Source: Mycoplasmataceae bacterium (GTDB taxonomy: Bacteria > Bacillota_I > Bacilli_A > Mycoplasmatales > Mycoplasmoidaceae). Taken from it: DNA of 38,457 nt. The stretch lies in the NCBI GenBank assembly GCA_031275175.1, contig JAISPD010000010.1:1-38457 (forward strand), read 5' to 3'. The position numbers and the translations under genes are program-made. The notes under the pieces are model-generated. The model searched no databases and had not been told where the DNA came from. It worked only from the letters and a program-made list of their open reading frames with translations. Of this stretch, positions 1 to 10,045 are shown one piece after another (position 1 is the first letter of the stretch; every line of letters starts with the position of its first letter).

Positions 1-2
1 CG

Positions 3-137
3 TGAGAAAAAGGTGGGGTAGAAAACTTTAATAGTTTAATTAGACGAAAGTTTCCAAAAGGAACAAACTTCGATGAAATTAATGATTGAGAAATTCAAGA
101 GGCTGTAGATTGAGTTAACTTCGGGCTCGGTGAATAG
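3..137 (+). pseudogene. IS30-family transposase, C-terminal fragment
   Basis: Read with TGA as Trp, frame 3 is open from the window edge to TAG at 135-137. The residues around GVENFNSLIRRKFPKGTNFD match the end of IS30-family transposases, where the Glu of 'EN.N.LIR..FPKGT' is the third acidic residue of the DDE catalytic triad. Only this tail is visible; the rest lies off the left edge. No right-end inverted repeat matching the left ends found elsewhere in the window is seen after the stop, so this copy has probably lost its right end. Confidence 0.75.
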
Positions 138-195
138 TTACAATTTTTCAGCACAATAATTATTAATTAGTTTATAATAACAAAGTTAAGAAAAA

Positions 196-226
196 ATGAA
201 AATAAAATGAAAATAAAATGAAAATT
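196..226 (+). repeat. 11-bp tandem repeat carrying three staggered ATGs
   Basis: The unit atgaaaataaa occurs twice in tandem (196-206, 207-217) followed by a partial third copy. Because 11 is not a multiple of 3, its ATGs at 196, 207 and 218 fall in three different frames. Only the one at 207 is in frame with the lipoprotein downstream. A change in copy number would alter the spacing between promoter or ribosome site and the usable start codon. Confidence 0.7.
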
Positions 227-1049
227 AATTGTTACTACGGTTGGCTTAGCTGCATTGGTGGGCACAGTTGCTACTTCAATTGCATCGTGTGGTAGCAATA
301 ATCCTATACCTACACCAACACCTACACCCCCCCCAAGTCCAACTGATTACATTGGTAAATGGGATGGATCTGATTGGAAGGGACACGAAAATTTACCAGG
401 GCATCTTGAATTAGGCATTAACGAAGATGGGACTACTGCTTGCATTGAAAGAGTTAACGGCGATGTAGAATTTGCTGCTTATAATTTTGTTATTCCTGAT
501 TCAGTTTATGGGGAAGATGGCACAACTGTTTACAAACTTACGAAAATTAATAATGATGCATTTTCCACTGCTGCGGACTACGCATGTTTATTTGGAACAC
601 TAACAATTGGTAATAACATAGAAGAAATTGGGGATAGTGCATTTTATCAATGCTATGCCTTAACTGGAGATTTAATTTTTCCTAATAGTGTCATCTCAAT
701 AGGGAATAGTGCATTTTATCAATGCTCCAATTTTTATGGAAGACTAAGATTTGGTGATCATGTTGAACACATTGGTTCTGAAGCCTTTGTAGATGATAAT
801 TTTACAGAAAATTTAATAATTAAGAATTCAGTAGAAAGCGTTGGTCAATATGCTTTTTTTCATACAAACAATTTCGCCAAATTAGTTTTTGAAGGTTGAA
901 ATCAGCAACCAAATTGGGATTCAGAAGCAACTGAAATATTTGGAGACTGGGATGATAGCGGAATAGTTTCTAGTACAGGTTCTTGGGGTTCATCTGATGC
1001 ACTATCATTTGCAATAAGTCATGGATTGCCATCCGGTTGGCATGTGTAA
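207..1049 (+). CDS. BspA-like leucine-rich repeat lipoprotein
   Basis: Predicted 280-residue surface lipoprotein. ATG 207 is chosen because it is the only in-frame Met before the signal peptide; it needs UGA-Trp at residue 5. A hydrophobic segment ends in lipobox SIASC near residue 26, then a Thr/Pro-rich linker. Residues about 120-230 hold LRR_5-type repeats (IGDSAFYQC, IGNSAFYQC, IGSEAFVDD, VGQYAFFHT), the BspA class of cell-surface repeats. A second UGA-Trp (897-899) leads into a Trp-rich tail ending at TAA 1047. TATAAT lies at 173-178. Adhesion or host interaction is likely by family but inferred. Flanked by IS30 debris on both sides. Confidence 0.85.
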
Positions 1050-1087
1050 ATTAATACTCACTTTTTAGGATACACTTCAGGATGAGG

Positions 1088-1243
1088 TTACCCATTAAAA
1101 AGACTTTTTAGCATCCTAGAGATAGTAGTTTTATTTCGGTTACGTTTTCTAGCTATTTGAAATATTGACAACCCATTATTAAAGTCATCAACGATTAAAA
1201 TTCTTTCATCGTGAGATATATGTTTATAATTTTTATTGTTCAT
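1088..1243 (-). pseudogene. IS30 transposase N-terminal remnant (51 aa)
   Basis: Minus-strand ORF beginning MNNKNYKHISHDER and containing GLSIFQIARKRNRNKTTISRML. This matches the N-terminal helix-turn-helix of IS30 transposases ('GLS...IA..L.R..STISREL'), which binds the terminal repeats. It stops at TAA (1088-1090) after 51 codons, without any DDE catalytic domain. It is contiguous with the left-end sequence at 1215-1340, so this is the left third of an IS30-type element. Confidence 0.75.
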
Positions 1244-1340
1244 AGGAACCTTTCATAATTGTTTTTATCAAACATAATTATATTTAAGGTCCTTAATGGA
1301 CTTTTTTATTTAGTATTGCACTTGCAATTGGAATTTATCC
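1215..1340 (-). mobile_element. IS30-type left end, relic copy A
   Basis: A block that recurs at 11520-11643 (same orientation) and 24570-24671 (opposite orientation). It holds the transposase start and 5' untranslated region, a GTCC/GGAC hairpin with a T run (about 1289-1306 on the plus strand), and the outer end TTGCAATTGGAATTTA near 1324-1337, presumably the terminal inverted repeat. On the plus strand the hairpin and T run could terminate transcription of the lipoprotein gene ending at 1049. No target duplication or right end is seen. Confidence 0.65.
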
Positions 1341-1385
1341 ATATTTTTTATAAGCAGTTTTTAATCATTTTGCCTATTAATTTAA

Positions 1386-1391
1386 TATAAT
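1386..1391 (+). promoter_or_regulatory. Promoter -10 for the yaaA-gyrB-gyrA run
   Basis: TATAAT lies 26 bases before ATG 1418. No convincing -35 hexamer is visible at 16-18 bases upstream. The remaining sequence between the IS30 end and this site shows nothing else recognisable. Confidence 0.5.
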
Positions 1392-1417
1392 TTTTTCATT
1401 AAACATGCGAGCGCTAA

Positions 1418-1642
1418 ATGATGACAACTCCTATTATTATTAACACTGATTTTATAACGCTTGGTTGTTTTTTAAAATACTCAAAAATCATAACTAACGG
1501 CGGGCAGGCAAAAACATTTTTATCCACAAATGAAGTTTTAATAAATGGGAAAATAGAAAACAGACGCGGGAAAAAAATGCGCAGCGGAGATCTGGTGATT
1601 GTTCAAAACAAACAGTACATCATTCAAGCCAAAGGATATTAA
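1418..1642 (+). CDS. yaaA: S4-domain RNA-binding protein, YaaA type
   Basis: A 74-residue protein with one S4-like RNA-binding fold: FITLGCFLKYSKIITNGGQAK followed by VLINGKIENRRGKKMRSGD, the usual 'G.A.....G.V.VNG....RR.kK...GD' pattern. In Bacillus the yaaA gene lies in the dnaA-dnaN-recF-gyrB-gyrA origin cluster, so its position four bases before gyrB fits a conserved neighbourhood. Two adjacent ATGs (1418, 1421) are possible starts. A role in ribosome assembly or RNA binding is inferred from the family. Confidence 0.85.
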   Translation: MMTTPIIINTDFITLGCFLKYSKIITNGGQAKTFLSTNEVLINGKIENRRGKKMRSGDLVIVQNKQYIIQAKGY

Positions 1643-1645
1643 TTT

Positions 1646-3616
1646 ATGGACAACAAAACAGTCAACAATACATATGATAAAATAAAAATTTTAAAAGGTT
1701 TAGAACCCGTACGTGTACGTCCTGGGATGTATATTGGTGACACCAACTCCAAAGGTTTGCACCACATGGTTTGAGAAATTGTGGATAACTCTATTGATGA
1801 AGCGATGGCGGGTTTTGCTACAAGAGTAATTGTCACTTTAACTTCTGAAGGTACAATCGTTGTGGATGATGACGGACGAGGCATTCCAGTAGAAATTCAA
1901 GATAATGGATTGTCTGGAGTGGAAACAGCCCTGTGTGAACTACACGCTGGTGGTAAATTTGATAATGAAACCTACAAGGTTTCTGGAGGTTTGCATGGTG
2001 TTGGAGCATCGGTTGTTAATGCCTTAAGTTTATGAATGAAAGTATGAGTTTGTCGCAACAACCAAATTTATTTTATTAAATTTGACAATAAAGATAAATA
2101 TCACGATCCAATAAATGGTCATGCTGTTGAACCTTTAAAAATTATTGGTCCGGTGACCGACAAAAGAACAGGTACCACAATTGAATTTTTACCAGACTTT
2201 ACAATTATGGAACGCTTTAATTTTGACCATTCTATTATTGCTAACCGTTTACAACAATTAGCCTATTTAAACAAGGGTGTTAAAATCGTTTTTAACGATC
2301 AAATGTTAAATACTAAAGATGAGTGAATGTATGAAGGTGGTTTAAAACAATATATTTTGGATTTAAACAAAGAAAAAGAAACCCTAACCCCCACCATTGT
2401 ATATGGCGAACAAGAAAAAGCGGTAAAAGCACCCGCTGAAGGTAAAGAGACTATTTACAACATTAAAGTAGAGGTTGCTTTTCAATACAACAAAACATAT
2501 GTGCCTTCCACCTATTCTTTTTGTAATAACATTAATACCACAGAAGGCGGAACACACGAGGAAGGTTTTAAATTAGCGATTACTAAAATTATTAACCGCT
2601 TCGCGATAGAGAAAAAATTTATAAAAGAAAGCGATGAAAAAATTACTAAAGATGATGTGCTGGAAGGTTTAACAGCAATCATTTCAATTAAGCACCCCAA
2701 TCCACAATACAAAGGTCAAACCAAAGGAGAATTAGGTAATTCTGAAGTAAGACCACTAGTTAATGAAATTACCTCCAATATTTTTGATAAGTTTATGTTG
2801 GAAAATCCTGACGAAGCCAACATCATTGTTAAAAAAGTATTACTTGCTCAAGAAGCGCGGCGTAAATCTCAAGAAGTAAGAGAAGCTACTCGCAGAAAAT
2901 CACCATTTGATTCTGGTTCTTTACCGGGTAAATTAACAGATTGTGAATTAAGAGATAATACCGTAACTGAGTTATACATTGTAGAAGGGGATTCAGCAGG
3001 TGGTTCAGCTAAACAAGGACGCGCACATGAATACCAAGCCATTCTGCCCCTTAAAGGGAAAATCCTTAATGTAGAAAAAGCAAAAACGAATAAAATTTTT
3101 GAAAATGATGAAATCATGTCGCTCATAACAGCTATTGGTGCGGGAGTGAATCCCGAATTTAGTCTGGGGAAGATTCGTTATGACAAAATTATCATCATGA
3201 CTGATGCTGATGTCGATGGTGCACACATTCGCATTTTGTTGTTAACTTTCTTTTTTAGGTATATGTTGCCACTAATTGAACAAGGACACATTTATGCTGC
3301 GCAACCACCTTTATATAAATTCATTAGTGGTAAAATTACTAAATATGCTTATAGCGATCAAGAACTAGAAGAATTAAAAAAACAATTAGGTAATAGTAAA
3401 TATACAATTCAACGATACAAAGGTTTAGGAGAGATGGATGCTCAACAATTGTGAGAAACCACAATGGATCCTACCAATCGTATTTTACATCGTGTATCTA
3501 TTGATGATGCAATTAAAGCAGATAAGACATTTTCATTCTTAATGGGAGATGATGTACAACCCCGTAAAGATTTCATTGCATTAAACGCTAAATATGTGAA
3601 GAATCTAGATATTTAG
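1646..3616 (+). CDS. gyrB: DNA gyrase subunit B
   Basis: ATPase and TOPRIM subunit of gyrase, 656 residues. Visible motifs: GHKL ATPase [10 protein letters not shown] (about 44-53), DDGRGIP (about 76), [15 protein letters not shown] (115-129); [19 protein letters not shown] (about 447) and [10 protein letters not shown] (about 520); C-terminal [21 protein letters not shown] (about 588-608). UGA encodes Trp at several sites, including the conserved Trp of QLWETTMDP, which demonstrates the genetic code. AAAGGA precedes ATG 1646. It runs into gyrA with a 14-base gap, so the subunits are probably co-transcribed. Confidence 0.97.
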
Positions 3617-3630
3617 TTTACAAGGAATTT

Positions 3631-6159
3631 ATGAGTGATAAAAATTTAACCGTTGAGGGAATTCGCGAAACATTAAAACAAACCAAACTTAATGATCGTG
3701 CGATTGTTAAAGAATTAGAAACTTCGTTTCTAGAATATGCAATGAGTGTCATCGTGGCACGAGCTTTGCCCGATGCACGTGATGGTTTTAAACCAGTGCA
3801 TCGCCGAGTTTTATATGCAGCATATGCTTTAGGCATGACAAGTGACAAACCTCACAAAAAGTCAGCTAGACTAGTGGGAGAAGTGATTGGTAAATATCAC
3901 CCTCACGGAGATACAGCGGCTTATGATACCATGGCACGTATGGCACAAGATTTTTCCATGCGTTACCCTCTCATAGATGGACATGGTAATTTTGGTTCAA
4001 TCGGCGGGGACAGCCCTGCAGCTATGCGTTATACAGAGGCAAGGTTATCTAAGTTAGCTGATACCATGATGACGGATATTGAAAAAAATACCGTTGACTT
4101 TGTAGATAATTATGATGGTAGTGAAAGAGAACCAAGTGTTTTACCGGCAGCGTTCCCCAACATGTTGGCCAATGGATCTAGTGGAATTGCGGTTGGTATG
4201 GCCACCAACATTCCTCCACACAATTTAACGGAATTAGCAGAAGCAATTAAATTAATTGCCCACAATCCTCAGTGCACCATTGGTGAGATTAAAATGGTTT
4301 TAAAAGGCCCAGATTTTCCTACTGGTGCTGAAATTATTGGTGGCAGCGGGATTGATGATTATTTTAATACCGGTAAAGGTTCGGTTACCTTAAGATCTAA
4401 ATATTCATACAAAATATTATCTAATGGTAAATCCTTAATTACAATTACTGAAATACCATACATGGTAACCACTGAAAATTTAGAAAATAAGATTACCGAA
4501 TTAGTTAATTCTGGAGCAATAGATGGGATTGCTAATTTGGGGGGTGGGCCAACACGTAACGGATTACGTTTCATTATTGAGACTAAAAAAGATGTCGTAC
4601 CAGAAGTGTTGATGAACCAACTATTTAAAGCTACACAATTACAAACAAACTTCAGCGTTAACATGTTAGCTTTAGTAGGTGGCGAACCTAAAATATTAAA
4701 CATTAAAGAGGCGTTACAAATTTACATTGATCATCAAGTGAATGTTTTGACTCGTCGTGTAAATTACGATCTTAAAAAAACCAAAGAACGCGAACACATA
4801 TTAGAAGGCTTACATATTTCGGTTAGTCATATTGATGAAGTAATCCAAACAATTCGCCGCTCTAAAAATAACGAAGAAACCATCCAAAATTTAATCAGTC
4901 AATTTAAACTAACCGAGATTCAAGCAAAAGCAGTTTCTGATATGCGTTTAGGTGCTTTAAATAATTTAGGGATACAAAAAATTGAAGATGAATTAGCTCA
5001 ATTGAAACAATTAATTATTGATTTAACTGCAATATTAAATAATTATGATCGTAAAATTGCTATCATTGAAGAAGAATTAAACAAATTAGTTAAACGTTTT
5101 GGCGATGACCGAAAAACCACTATTGACATTTCAGCAGTTGCTGATATAGATGATGAAGACTTAATTCCAGTTGAAGATGTCATTGTAACAATGTCTTCTC
5201 GTGGGTATTTAAAACGTTTGCCAATTGATACCTATCGTGTTCAAAAAAGGGGTGGTGTGGGTGTTATAGGTTTGCAAACACACGACGATGACGATGTGGA
5301 AAAAATTATTGCTACATCTACACACACCGATTTACTTTTCTTTACTGATGCTGGGAAAGTTTATCGTATGCGCGGGCATCAAGTGCCGCGGGGGAGTAGA
5401 CAAGCCAAAGGAATTCCTGCTATTAACATCATTAACATTGAAAAAGGTGAAAAAATATTGTCAATTCTGTCTGTAGACGACTATCAAAACGCTGCTTTAT
5501 TTTTTGCTACCTTAAAAGGTATTACTAAAAAAACCAATTTAGCAGAATTTGAAAGAATTAATCGTTCTGGGAAAATTGCCATCTCTTTAAAAGAGAGTGA
5601 TAAATTATTTAAAGTAATTAAAGTACGTGCCAGTCAAGAAATATACATTGGTGCTTCTAATGGGAATATGGTGCGTTTTAATGAAGATCAAGTACGTTCA
5701 ATGGGCAGAAATGCAGCCGGAGTTCACGGAATTAAATTAGATGCAAAAGATGTTGTGGTAGGATTATCTAATTCAGCCGACGGTAATTTAATTTTCTCAG
5801 TTGGAGCTAAGGGTATAGGTAAACTAACACCAGTAGAAGAATATCGTTTAACCAAACGGCATGCAAAAGGAGTACGTACATTAAAAGTAACCCCCAAAAC
5901 AGGTAAATTAATTTATGTAGGTGCTGTCAAGGGGGATGAAGATGCATTGATGATTACTTCTACAGGTAAAGTGATTCGTTTTTCTTTAACTACTTTAAGA
6001 CAAATTGGCAGAAGCACTTCAGGCGTTAAATTGATGAATGTGGAAGAAAATGAAAAAATTCAATCCATAACAATTTTTATCGCGGATAATAATATAGGTG
6101 ATATGTCTAACGCACCACTTGATGTTGATATGATTGATAACGAAGAACAACTAAAATAA
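3631..6159 (+). CDS. gyrA: DNA gyrase subunit A
   Basis: Breakage-reunion subunit, 842 residues. The quinolone-resistance region reads GKYHPHGDTAAYDT from residue 87, so Thr stands where E. coli has Ser83 while the Asp87 equivalent is kept. The catalytic Tyr is Y134 in AAMRYTEARL. QKRGGVG at 538-544 is a GyrA box, which marks a DNA-wrapping gyrase C-terminal domain rather than ParC. An acidic tail (DMSNAPLDVDMIDNEEQLK) ends the protein. The start follows AAGGAATT. No UGA codons occur in this frame. Confidence 0.97.
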   Translation: MSDKNLTVEGIRETLKQTKLNDRAIVKELETSFLEYAMSVIVARALPDARDGFKPVHRRVLYAAYALGMTSDKPHKKSARLVGEVIGKYHPHGDTAAYDTMARMAQDFSMRYPLIDGHGNFGSIGGDSPAAMRYTEARLSKLADTMMTDIEKNTVDFVDNYDGSEREPSVLPAAFPNMLANGSSGIAVGMATNIPPHNLTELAEAIKLIAHNPQCTIGEIKMVLKGPDFPTGAEIIGGSGIDDYFNTGKGSVTLRSKYSYKILSNGKSLITITEIPYMVTTENLENKITELVNSGAIDGIANLGGGPTRNGLRFIIETKKDVVPEVLMNQLFKATQLQTNFSVNMLALVGGEPKILNIKEALQIYIDHQVNVLTRRVNYDLKKTKEREHILEGLHISVSHIDEVIQTIRRSKNNEETIQNLISQFKLTEIQAKAVSDMRLGALNNLGIQKIEDELAQLKQLIIDLTAILNNYDRKIAIIEEELNKLVKRFGDDRKTTIDISAVADIDDEDLIPVEDVIVTMSSRGYLKRLPIDTYRVQKRGGVGVIGLQTHDDDDVEKIIATSTHTDLLFFTDAGKVYRMRGHQVPRGSRQAKGIPAINIINIEKGEKILSILSVDDYQNAALFFATLKGITKKTNLAEFERINRSGKIAISLKESDKLFKVIKVRASQEIYIGASNGNMVRFNEDQVRSMGRNAAGVHGIKLDAKDVVVGLSNSADGNLIFSVGAKGIGKLTPVEEYRLTKRHAKGVRTLKVTPKTGKLIYVGAVKGDEDALMITSTGKVIRFSLTTLRQIGRSTSGVKLMNVEENEKIQSITIFIADNNIGDMSNAPLDVDMIDNEEQLK

Positions 6160-6184
6160 TATAAAAACAAAGGGCAACAAAAAT

Positions 6185-7177
6185 ATGAAAAAATTAATTA
6201 ATAATGTAAATAACATAGTAGAAGAAATGGTAGAAGGCATCGTAGCTGCTGCTCCTAGTAAATTAGCAAAAGTAGCAAACTACAATGTTATTTATTCCAA
6301 AACTTTTAATAAAAAGAATGTAGCATTAATTTCGGGTGGAGGTAGTGGACATGAACCAGCCCACGCTGGTTATGTCGGCGATGGGATGTTAACAGCAGCG
6401 GTAGTGGGATCTATTTTTACTTCACCCACACCAGATATGGTGCAAACTGCAATCAATGCATGTGATTCTGAACAAGGAATTTTATTAATTATTAAGAATT
6501 ACACGGGAGATGTTATGAACTTTCAGATGGCTGCCGAAATGGCAAAATCTGAAAATAAGATTGTCGATTATGTTATTGTAGCTGATGATGTATCTTTAGT
6601 AGATAACAAAGCAGACACAGGAATGCGTGGTATTGCGGGTTGTGTTTTGGTACATAAAGTTGTAGGAGCAAAAGCTCAAACAGGAGCATCGTTAGAAGTG
6701 GTGAAAGCTCTTGCAGAAAAAGCCATTAAGAATGTGGGCACATACGGAGTGGGTTTAGATGCCTGTATTGTACCCGCTATTGGTCATAAAGGATTTACCT
6801 TAGCAGATAATGAAGTAGAAATGGGTCTAGGTATTCATGGAGAACCGGGTGTCAAACGCACGCAAATGCAACCTGTTGATACTTTTGTGATGGAAATGTT
6901 AGATGCGATTATTAAGCATTTAAACATTCAAAGCAATGATCGAGTAGCGGTTTTAGTAAACGGGCTAGGTGCTACTCCGTTAATGGAGTTATATATTGTT
7001 AATCGCAAGGTGCAAGAAATTCTTAAAAGTAAAAATATTAGTGTTGTGACAACCAATGTGGGGAACTACATGACGGCGATTGATATGCCGGGAATGTCAA
7101 TTTCATTGATGAAATTAGATGATGAACTTGTAGAATTAATAAAGGCGCCATCAGATACTTTGGCATTTAAAAGATAA
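6185..7177 (+). CDS. dhaK: Dihydroxyacetone kinase subunit DhaK
   Basis: Substrate-binding subunit of dihydroxyacetone kinase, 330 residues. GGGSGHEPAHAG includes H56, KNYTGDVMNF carries the conserved Asp, and GIHGEPG contains H218, the His that forms a hemiaminal with the ketone substrate in this family. DhaK normally needs DhaL for nucleotide binding and, in PTS systems, DhaM; neither is present here. The next genes encode LacA, LacB and an aldolase. It may pair with a DhaL elsewhere, or act on another short keto-sugar in this operon. Starts 25 bases after gyrA. Confidence 0.92.
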   Translation: MKKLINNVNNIVEEMVEGIVAAAPSKLAKVANYNVIYSKTFNKKNVALISGGGSGHEPAHAGYVGDGMLTAAVVGSIFTSPTPDMVQTAINACDSEQGILLIIKNYTGDVMNFQMAAEMAKSENKIVDYVIVADDVSLVDNKADTGMRGIAGCVLVHKVVGAKAQTGASLEVVKALAEKAIKNVGTYGVGLDACIVPAIGHKGFTLADNEVEMGLGIHGEPGVKRTQMQPVDTFVMEMLDAIIKHLNIQSNDRVAVLVNGLGATPLMELYIVNRKVQEILKSKNISVVTTNVGNYMTAIDMPGMSISLMKLDDELVELIKAPSDTLAFKR

Positions 7178-7186
7178 GGAGATTGA

Positions 7187-7618
7187 ATGACTATCGGATT
7201 AATATCAAGTGATAAATATAAGAATTATTTGAAAGAAATTCAAAAAAAAATTACTAATTTAAATCATAAGTGTTTTATTTTAAATGCTTCTAGCGACATG
7301 GTGGAGAATTGTGAGTTATTAGTAAGAAATATTCAAAAAGGCAAAGTAGAACGCGGGATTGCGATTGATGATTATGGGATTATGCCATTTATGTACATAG
7401 CAAAAACACCTAAGATTATCGTTGCACAAATTGCTGATGAACATTCAGCACACATGACGTGTGCACATAATAACGCTACCGTTTTATCATTTGGTGGTGA
7501 AATTTCTACATTGCACCAAATTCAAAATATGATTATGGCTTTTATTAATTCTAAGTATGAAGGCGGCAGACATAAGGTACGTATTGACATGTTAAATACA
7601 TTAACGGAGGGACAATAA
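7187..7618 (+). CDS. lacA: Galactose-6-phosphate isomerase subunit LacA
   Basis: A 143-residue RpiB/LacAB-fold protein. The block ADEHSAHMTCAHNNATVLSFGGEI and the C-terminal KYEGGRHKVRIDML match LacA closely. Like LacA, it lacks the RpiB/LacB active Cys motif and has DDYGIMPF instead. LacA and LacB form a hetero-oligomer that converts galactose-6-phosphate to tagatose-6-phosphate. SD-like AGGAGATTGATG precedes the start, and lacB follows after two bases. Assignment as LacA rather than generic RpiB rests on this C-terminal block and on the adjacent lacB. Confidence 0.85.
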   Translation: MTIGLISSDKYKNYLKEIQKKITNLNHKCFILNASSDMVENCELLVRNIQKGKVERGIAIDDYGIMPFMYIAKTPKIIVAQIADEHSAHMTCAHNNATVLSFGGEISTLHQIQNMIMAFINSKYEGGRHKVRIDMLNTLTEGQ

Positions 7619-7620
7619 AT

Positions 7621-8169
7621 ATGAAGATTGCGATCGGCTGTGATCATATCGTTATAAACGCTAAGAATAATTTAGTGAAGTATTTAACTAGTAAAGGACA
7701 CAAGGTGATCGATTGTGGCACTTATAGTGACGCACGCACGCACTATGATATTTATGGGTTTGAGGTGGCTAGACAGGTAGTCACTAAACAAGCAGAAATT
7801 GGTATTGTGATTTGTGGCACTGGGGTAGGTATTACTAATGCCGCACAAAAAACTAAAGGAACGAGAGTATGTTTAGTGCGTGACCCAGAAGTGGCACGTA
7901 AAGCACGTGAATTTTATAATTGCAACATAGTTGGTATGGGTGGTAATATAGTGGGAGAAGGTTTGATGCAAGCAATCGTAGATACGTTTATCACCACCAA
8001 ATATAAAGGTGGCAACAAAGTGATGATTAAGGCTGTGGATAATCGTTTATCAAAAACTAATTACAATATACATCAGTTTGATCAATTGATTGAAGACTGA
8101 GAGAGTGGAAATTATACAAATGGTGTTAAACAACCTAAAATTGTCTTACCCCATACTTGAAAAAAATAA
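7621..8169 (+). CDS. lacB: Galactose-6-phosphate isomerase subunit LacB
   Basis: A 182-residue partner of LacA. The N-terminus MKIAIGCDHIV and the block CGTYSDARTHYDIYG are typical of LacB, and CGTGVGI carries the catalytic-type Cys65. UGA-Trp codons at 8098 and 8158 extend it to TAA 8167-8169, three bases before the aldolase ATG, so translation is likely coupled. The C-terminal EDWESGNY matches the LacB tail. With LacA it would feed tagatose-6-phosphate to the kinase and aldolase encoded next. Confidence 0.88.
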
Positions 8170-8171
8170 AC

Positions 8172-9041
8172 ATGTCGTTAGTTAATATAAATCAAATACT
8201 TACGCAAGCATTAAAAAAACATTATGCTATTTTGCATGCCAATGTGATTAGTTATGATATGACTAAAGCTGTGATTCTTGCAGCTAATCAGGCTTGTGCT
8301 CCCATTATTGTGGCTGTTTCTGAAAAAGCATTACAAGGTTTTGCGGATCCAAAAGACTTTGTATTGTTAGTTAAAAATATATTAAACCATTACAAAATTA
8401 AAATACCAGTTGCGATTCATTTAGATCACGGATCATACAATGTTGTTTTGCAAGCTATTCAAAGCGGTTTTACTTCTGTAATGTATGACGGGAGCAAATT
8501 GGCGCTTCAAGAAAATTTAAAATGCACAAAAAAAATTGTGGCTTTAGCACATAAAAAAAACATTAGTGTAGAATGTGAAGTAGGCACGGTGCTTGGTAAA
8601 TTAGAAGATGTTAATATCCAGGGGCAATTAGCTACAGTAGAAGAATGCAAATTAATGGCTCAAACCGGGATTAACGCATTAGCCGCGGGTATTGGTAATT
8701 TACACGGTAAATATCCACCAAATTGAGAAGGTTTAAATTTTCAACGCTTGCAAGAAATTCATCAAGCATTACCAAATATGCCATTAGTGTTACATGGGGG
8801 CAGTGGGATCCCCCAAGATCAAATCAAAAAAGCTATTAAATTAGGTGTATGTAAGTTTAATGTTGGTACTGAATTAATGACTAGCTTCAGTGATGCATTA
8901 CAAAAATATTTTACTGGTGGGGGGTATAAACAAGCACACGGTTATGACCCTCGCAATTATTTACCGTTAGGTTATCAACAAATTCAAAACACTATTATTG
9001 AAAAAATAAAATTTTTAGGTTCTTATAATAAATATAAATAG
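8172..9041 (+). CDS. Class II aldolase, tagatose-bisphosphate (GatY/KbaY) type
   Basis: A 289-residue zinc aldolase that would cleave a ketose-1,6-bisphosphate to dihydroxyacetone phosphate and glyceraldehyde-3-phosphate. Zinc and catalytic residues are visible: H83-L-D85-H86, GNLH178GKY and LH208GGSG. The phosphate-binding strand reads KFNVGTEL (N230), closer to the 'NVATEL' of GatY/KbaY than the 'NIDTD' of fructose-bisphosphate aldolase; with LacAB this supports tagatose-1,6-bisphosphate as substrate. ATG 8172 is preferred to an upstream in-frame TTG because it follows the lacB stop directly. One UGA-Trp occurs in PPNWEG. Confidence 0.87.
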
Positions 9042-9066
9042 GAATAATCAAATTTAAGGGAACATT

Positions 9067-9945
9067 ATGAAAATATTAGCAATGGATATGGGTGGCACAT
9101 TTATTAAGTGAGCACTTTTTGATAAACGACGATATAAAATTTTAAAACAGGGCAGATATGCAACACACGCTCAGCATCATTCTGGGTTAGAAATTGTATG
9201 AAGCATGGCTAAATTTGCTCAAGAAATGAAAGTTAAATATAAGGATATTACTTGTGTGTGTTCTACAATGGTAGGTATCATTGACACAGACAAACATGTA
9301 GTCTTATCACCCAATCACACCCTTAAAGGTTATGAAGGAATGCACATTAAAACTGAATTCAATAAATATTGTAAATTACCCTTGTATATTATGAATGATG
9401 TGAAAGCTGCAGCACAAGGGGAGTTAAAATTTGGTAGCTTAAAACAAACACATAAAGTAAATGCAATAGTTATGGCAATTGGTACAGGTATTGCGGGTTG
9501 CCCAATCATTGATGGCAAAATTTATATGGGTGCTACTTATGCTTCTGGTGAATGCGGGCAAATGCTTATCAACAATCATTTTTATGAAATGCATTATGGT
9601 GTTCCAGCATTAATTGTGCGTTGTGAAAAAGTCTATGGGAAACAACTAACAGGAGAAGATTGTTTGGCCTTAGCTAAAACCAATGTAAACATTAAGCGAG
9701 AGGTGGACCGTTGACTAGATGGTATCATTAAAGGGATAATGAACTATGTATATCTTTTCAACCCCTCTTATGTAGTGCTTGGGGGAAAAATAACTGAAGA
9801 TAAAAATTTTGACGTACAGAATCTCAAACAAAAAATGATGAAATTGGCTCAAAAACCAGTATCGTCTTTTGAACACGTCAAAATTATCAAGGCAGGATTA
9901 GGCAATGATGCTGCTTTATATGGTGTAGCTAGCTTAGCTAAATAA
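9067..9945 (+). CDS. ROK-family sugar kinase
   Basis: A 292-residue kinase of the ROK (hexokinase/actin-fold) family. It has an N-terminal phosphate-1 loop MDMGGTFIKW, a catalytic-base segment NDVKAAAQGE (D111), and IGTGIAGCPIIDG followed by ASGECGQ. The zinc-binding CxCGxxGC motif typical of many ROK proteins is absent after ECGQM, and the protein is slightly short. In the LacAB/aldolase context it could supply the kinase step, which in the classical lac route is done by a PfkB-type LacC; this is inference. UGA-Trp occurs at three positions, and AGGGAA precedes the start. Confidence 0.85.
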
Positions 9946-10045
9946 TTTTTTATTACAGAGAATTTTAAAAAGTAAAATCTCATGGAGTGAAAATAAATTA
10001 AGTGGCAATAATTAGATTAAAATAAAAAAGCCCGTAAGGATGCCA

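Noticed and set aside
4359-4703. Minus-strand ORF inside gyrA (114 codons)
   Set aside because: Antisense shadow of gyrA coding sequence with no independent support.
3631-6159. Topoisomerase IV subunit ParC
   Set aside because: A GyrA box (QKRGGVG) is present and gyrB is adjacent.
7187-8169. Two ribose-5-phosphate isomerase B genes
   Set aside because: The C-terminal KYEGGRHKVRIDML block and lack of the Cys motif in the first, and GCDHIV plus CGTYSDARTHY in the second, fit the LacA/LacB pair better.
9958-9981. Terminator after the ROK kinase
   Set aside because: The stem is short and bulged and no T run follows, so it is mentioned only as a weak hairpin.
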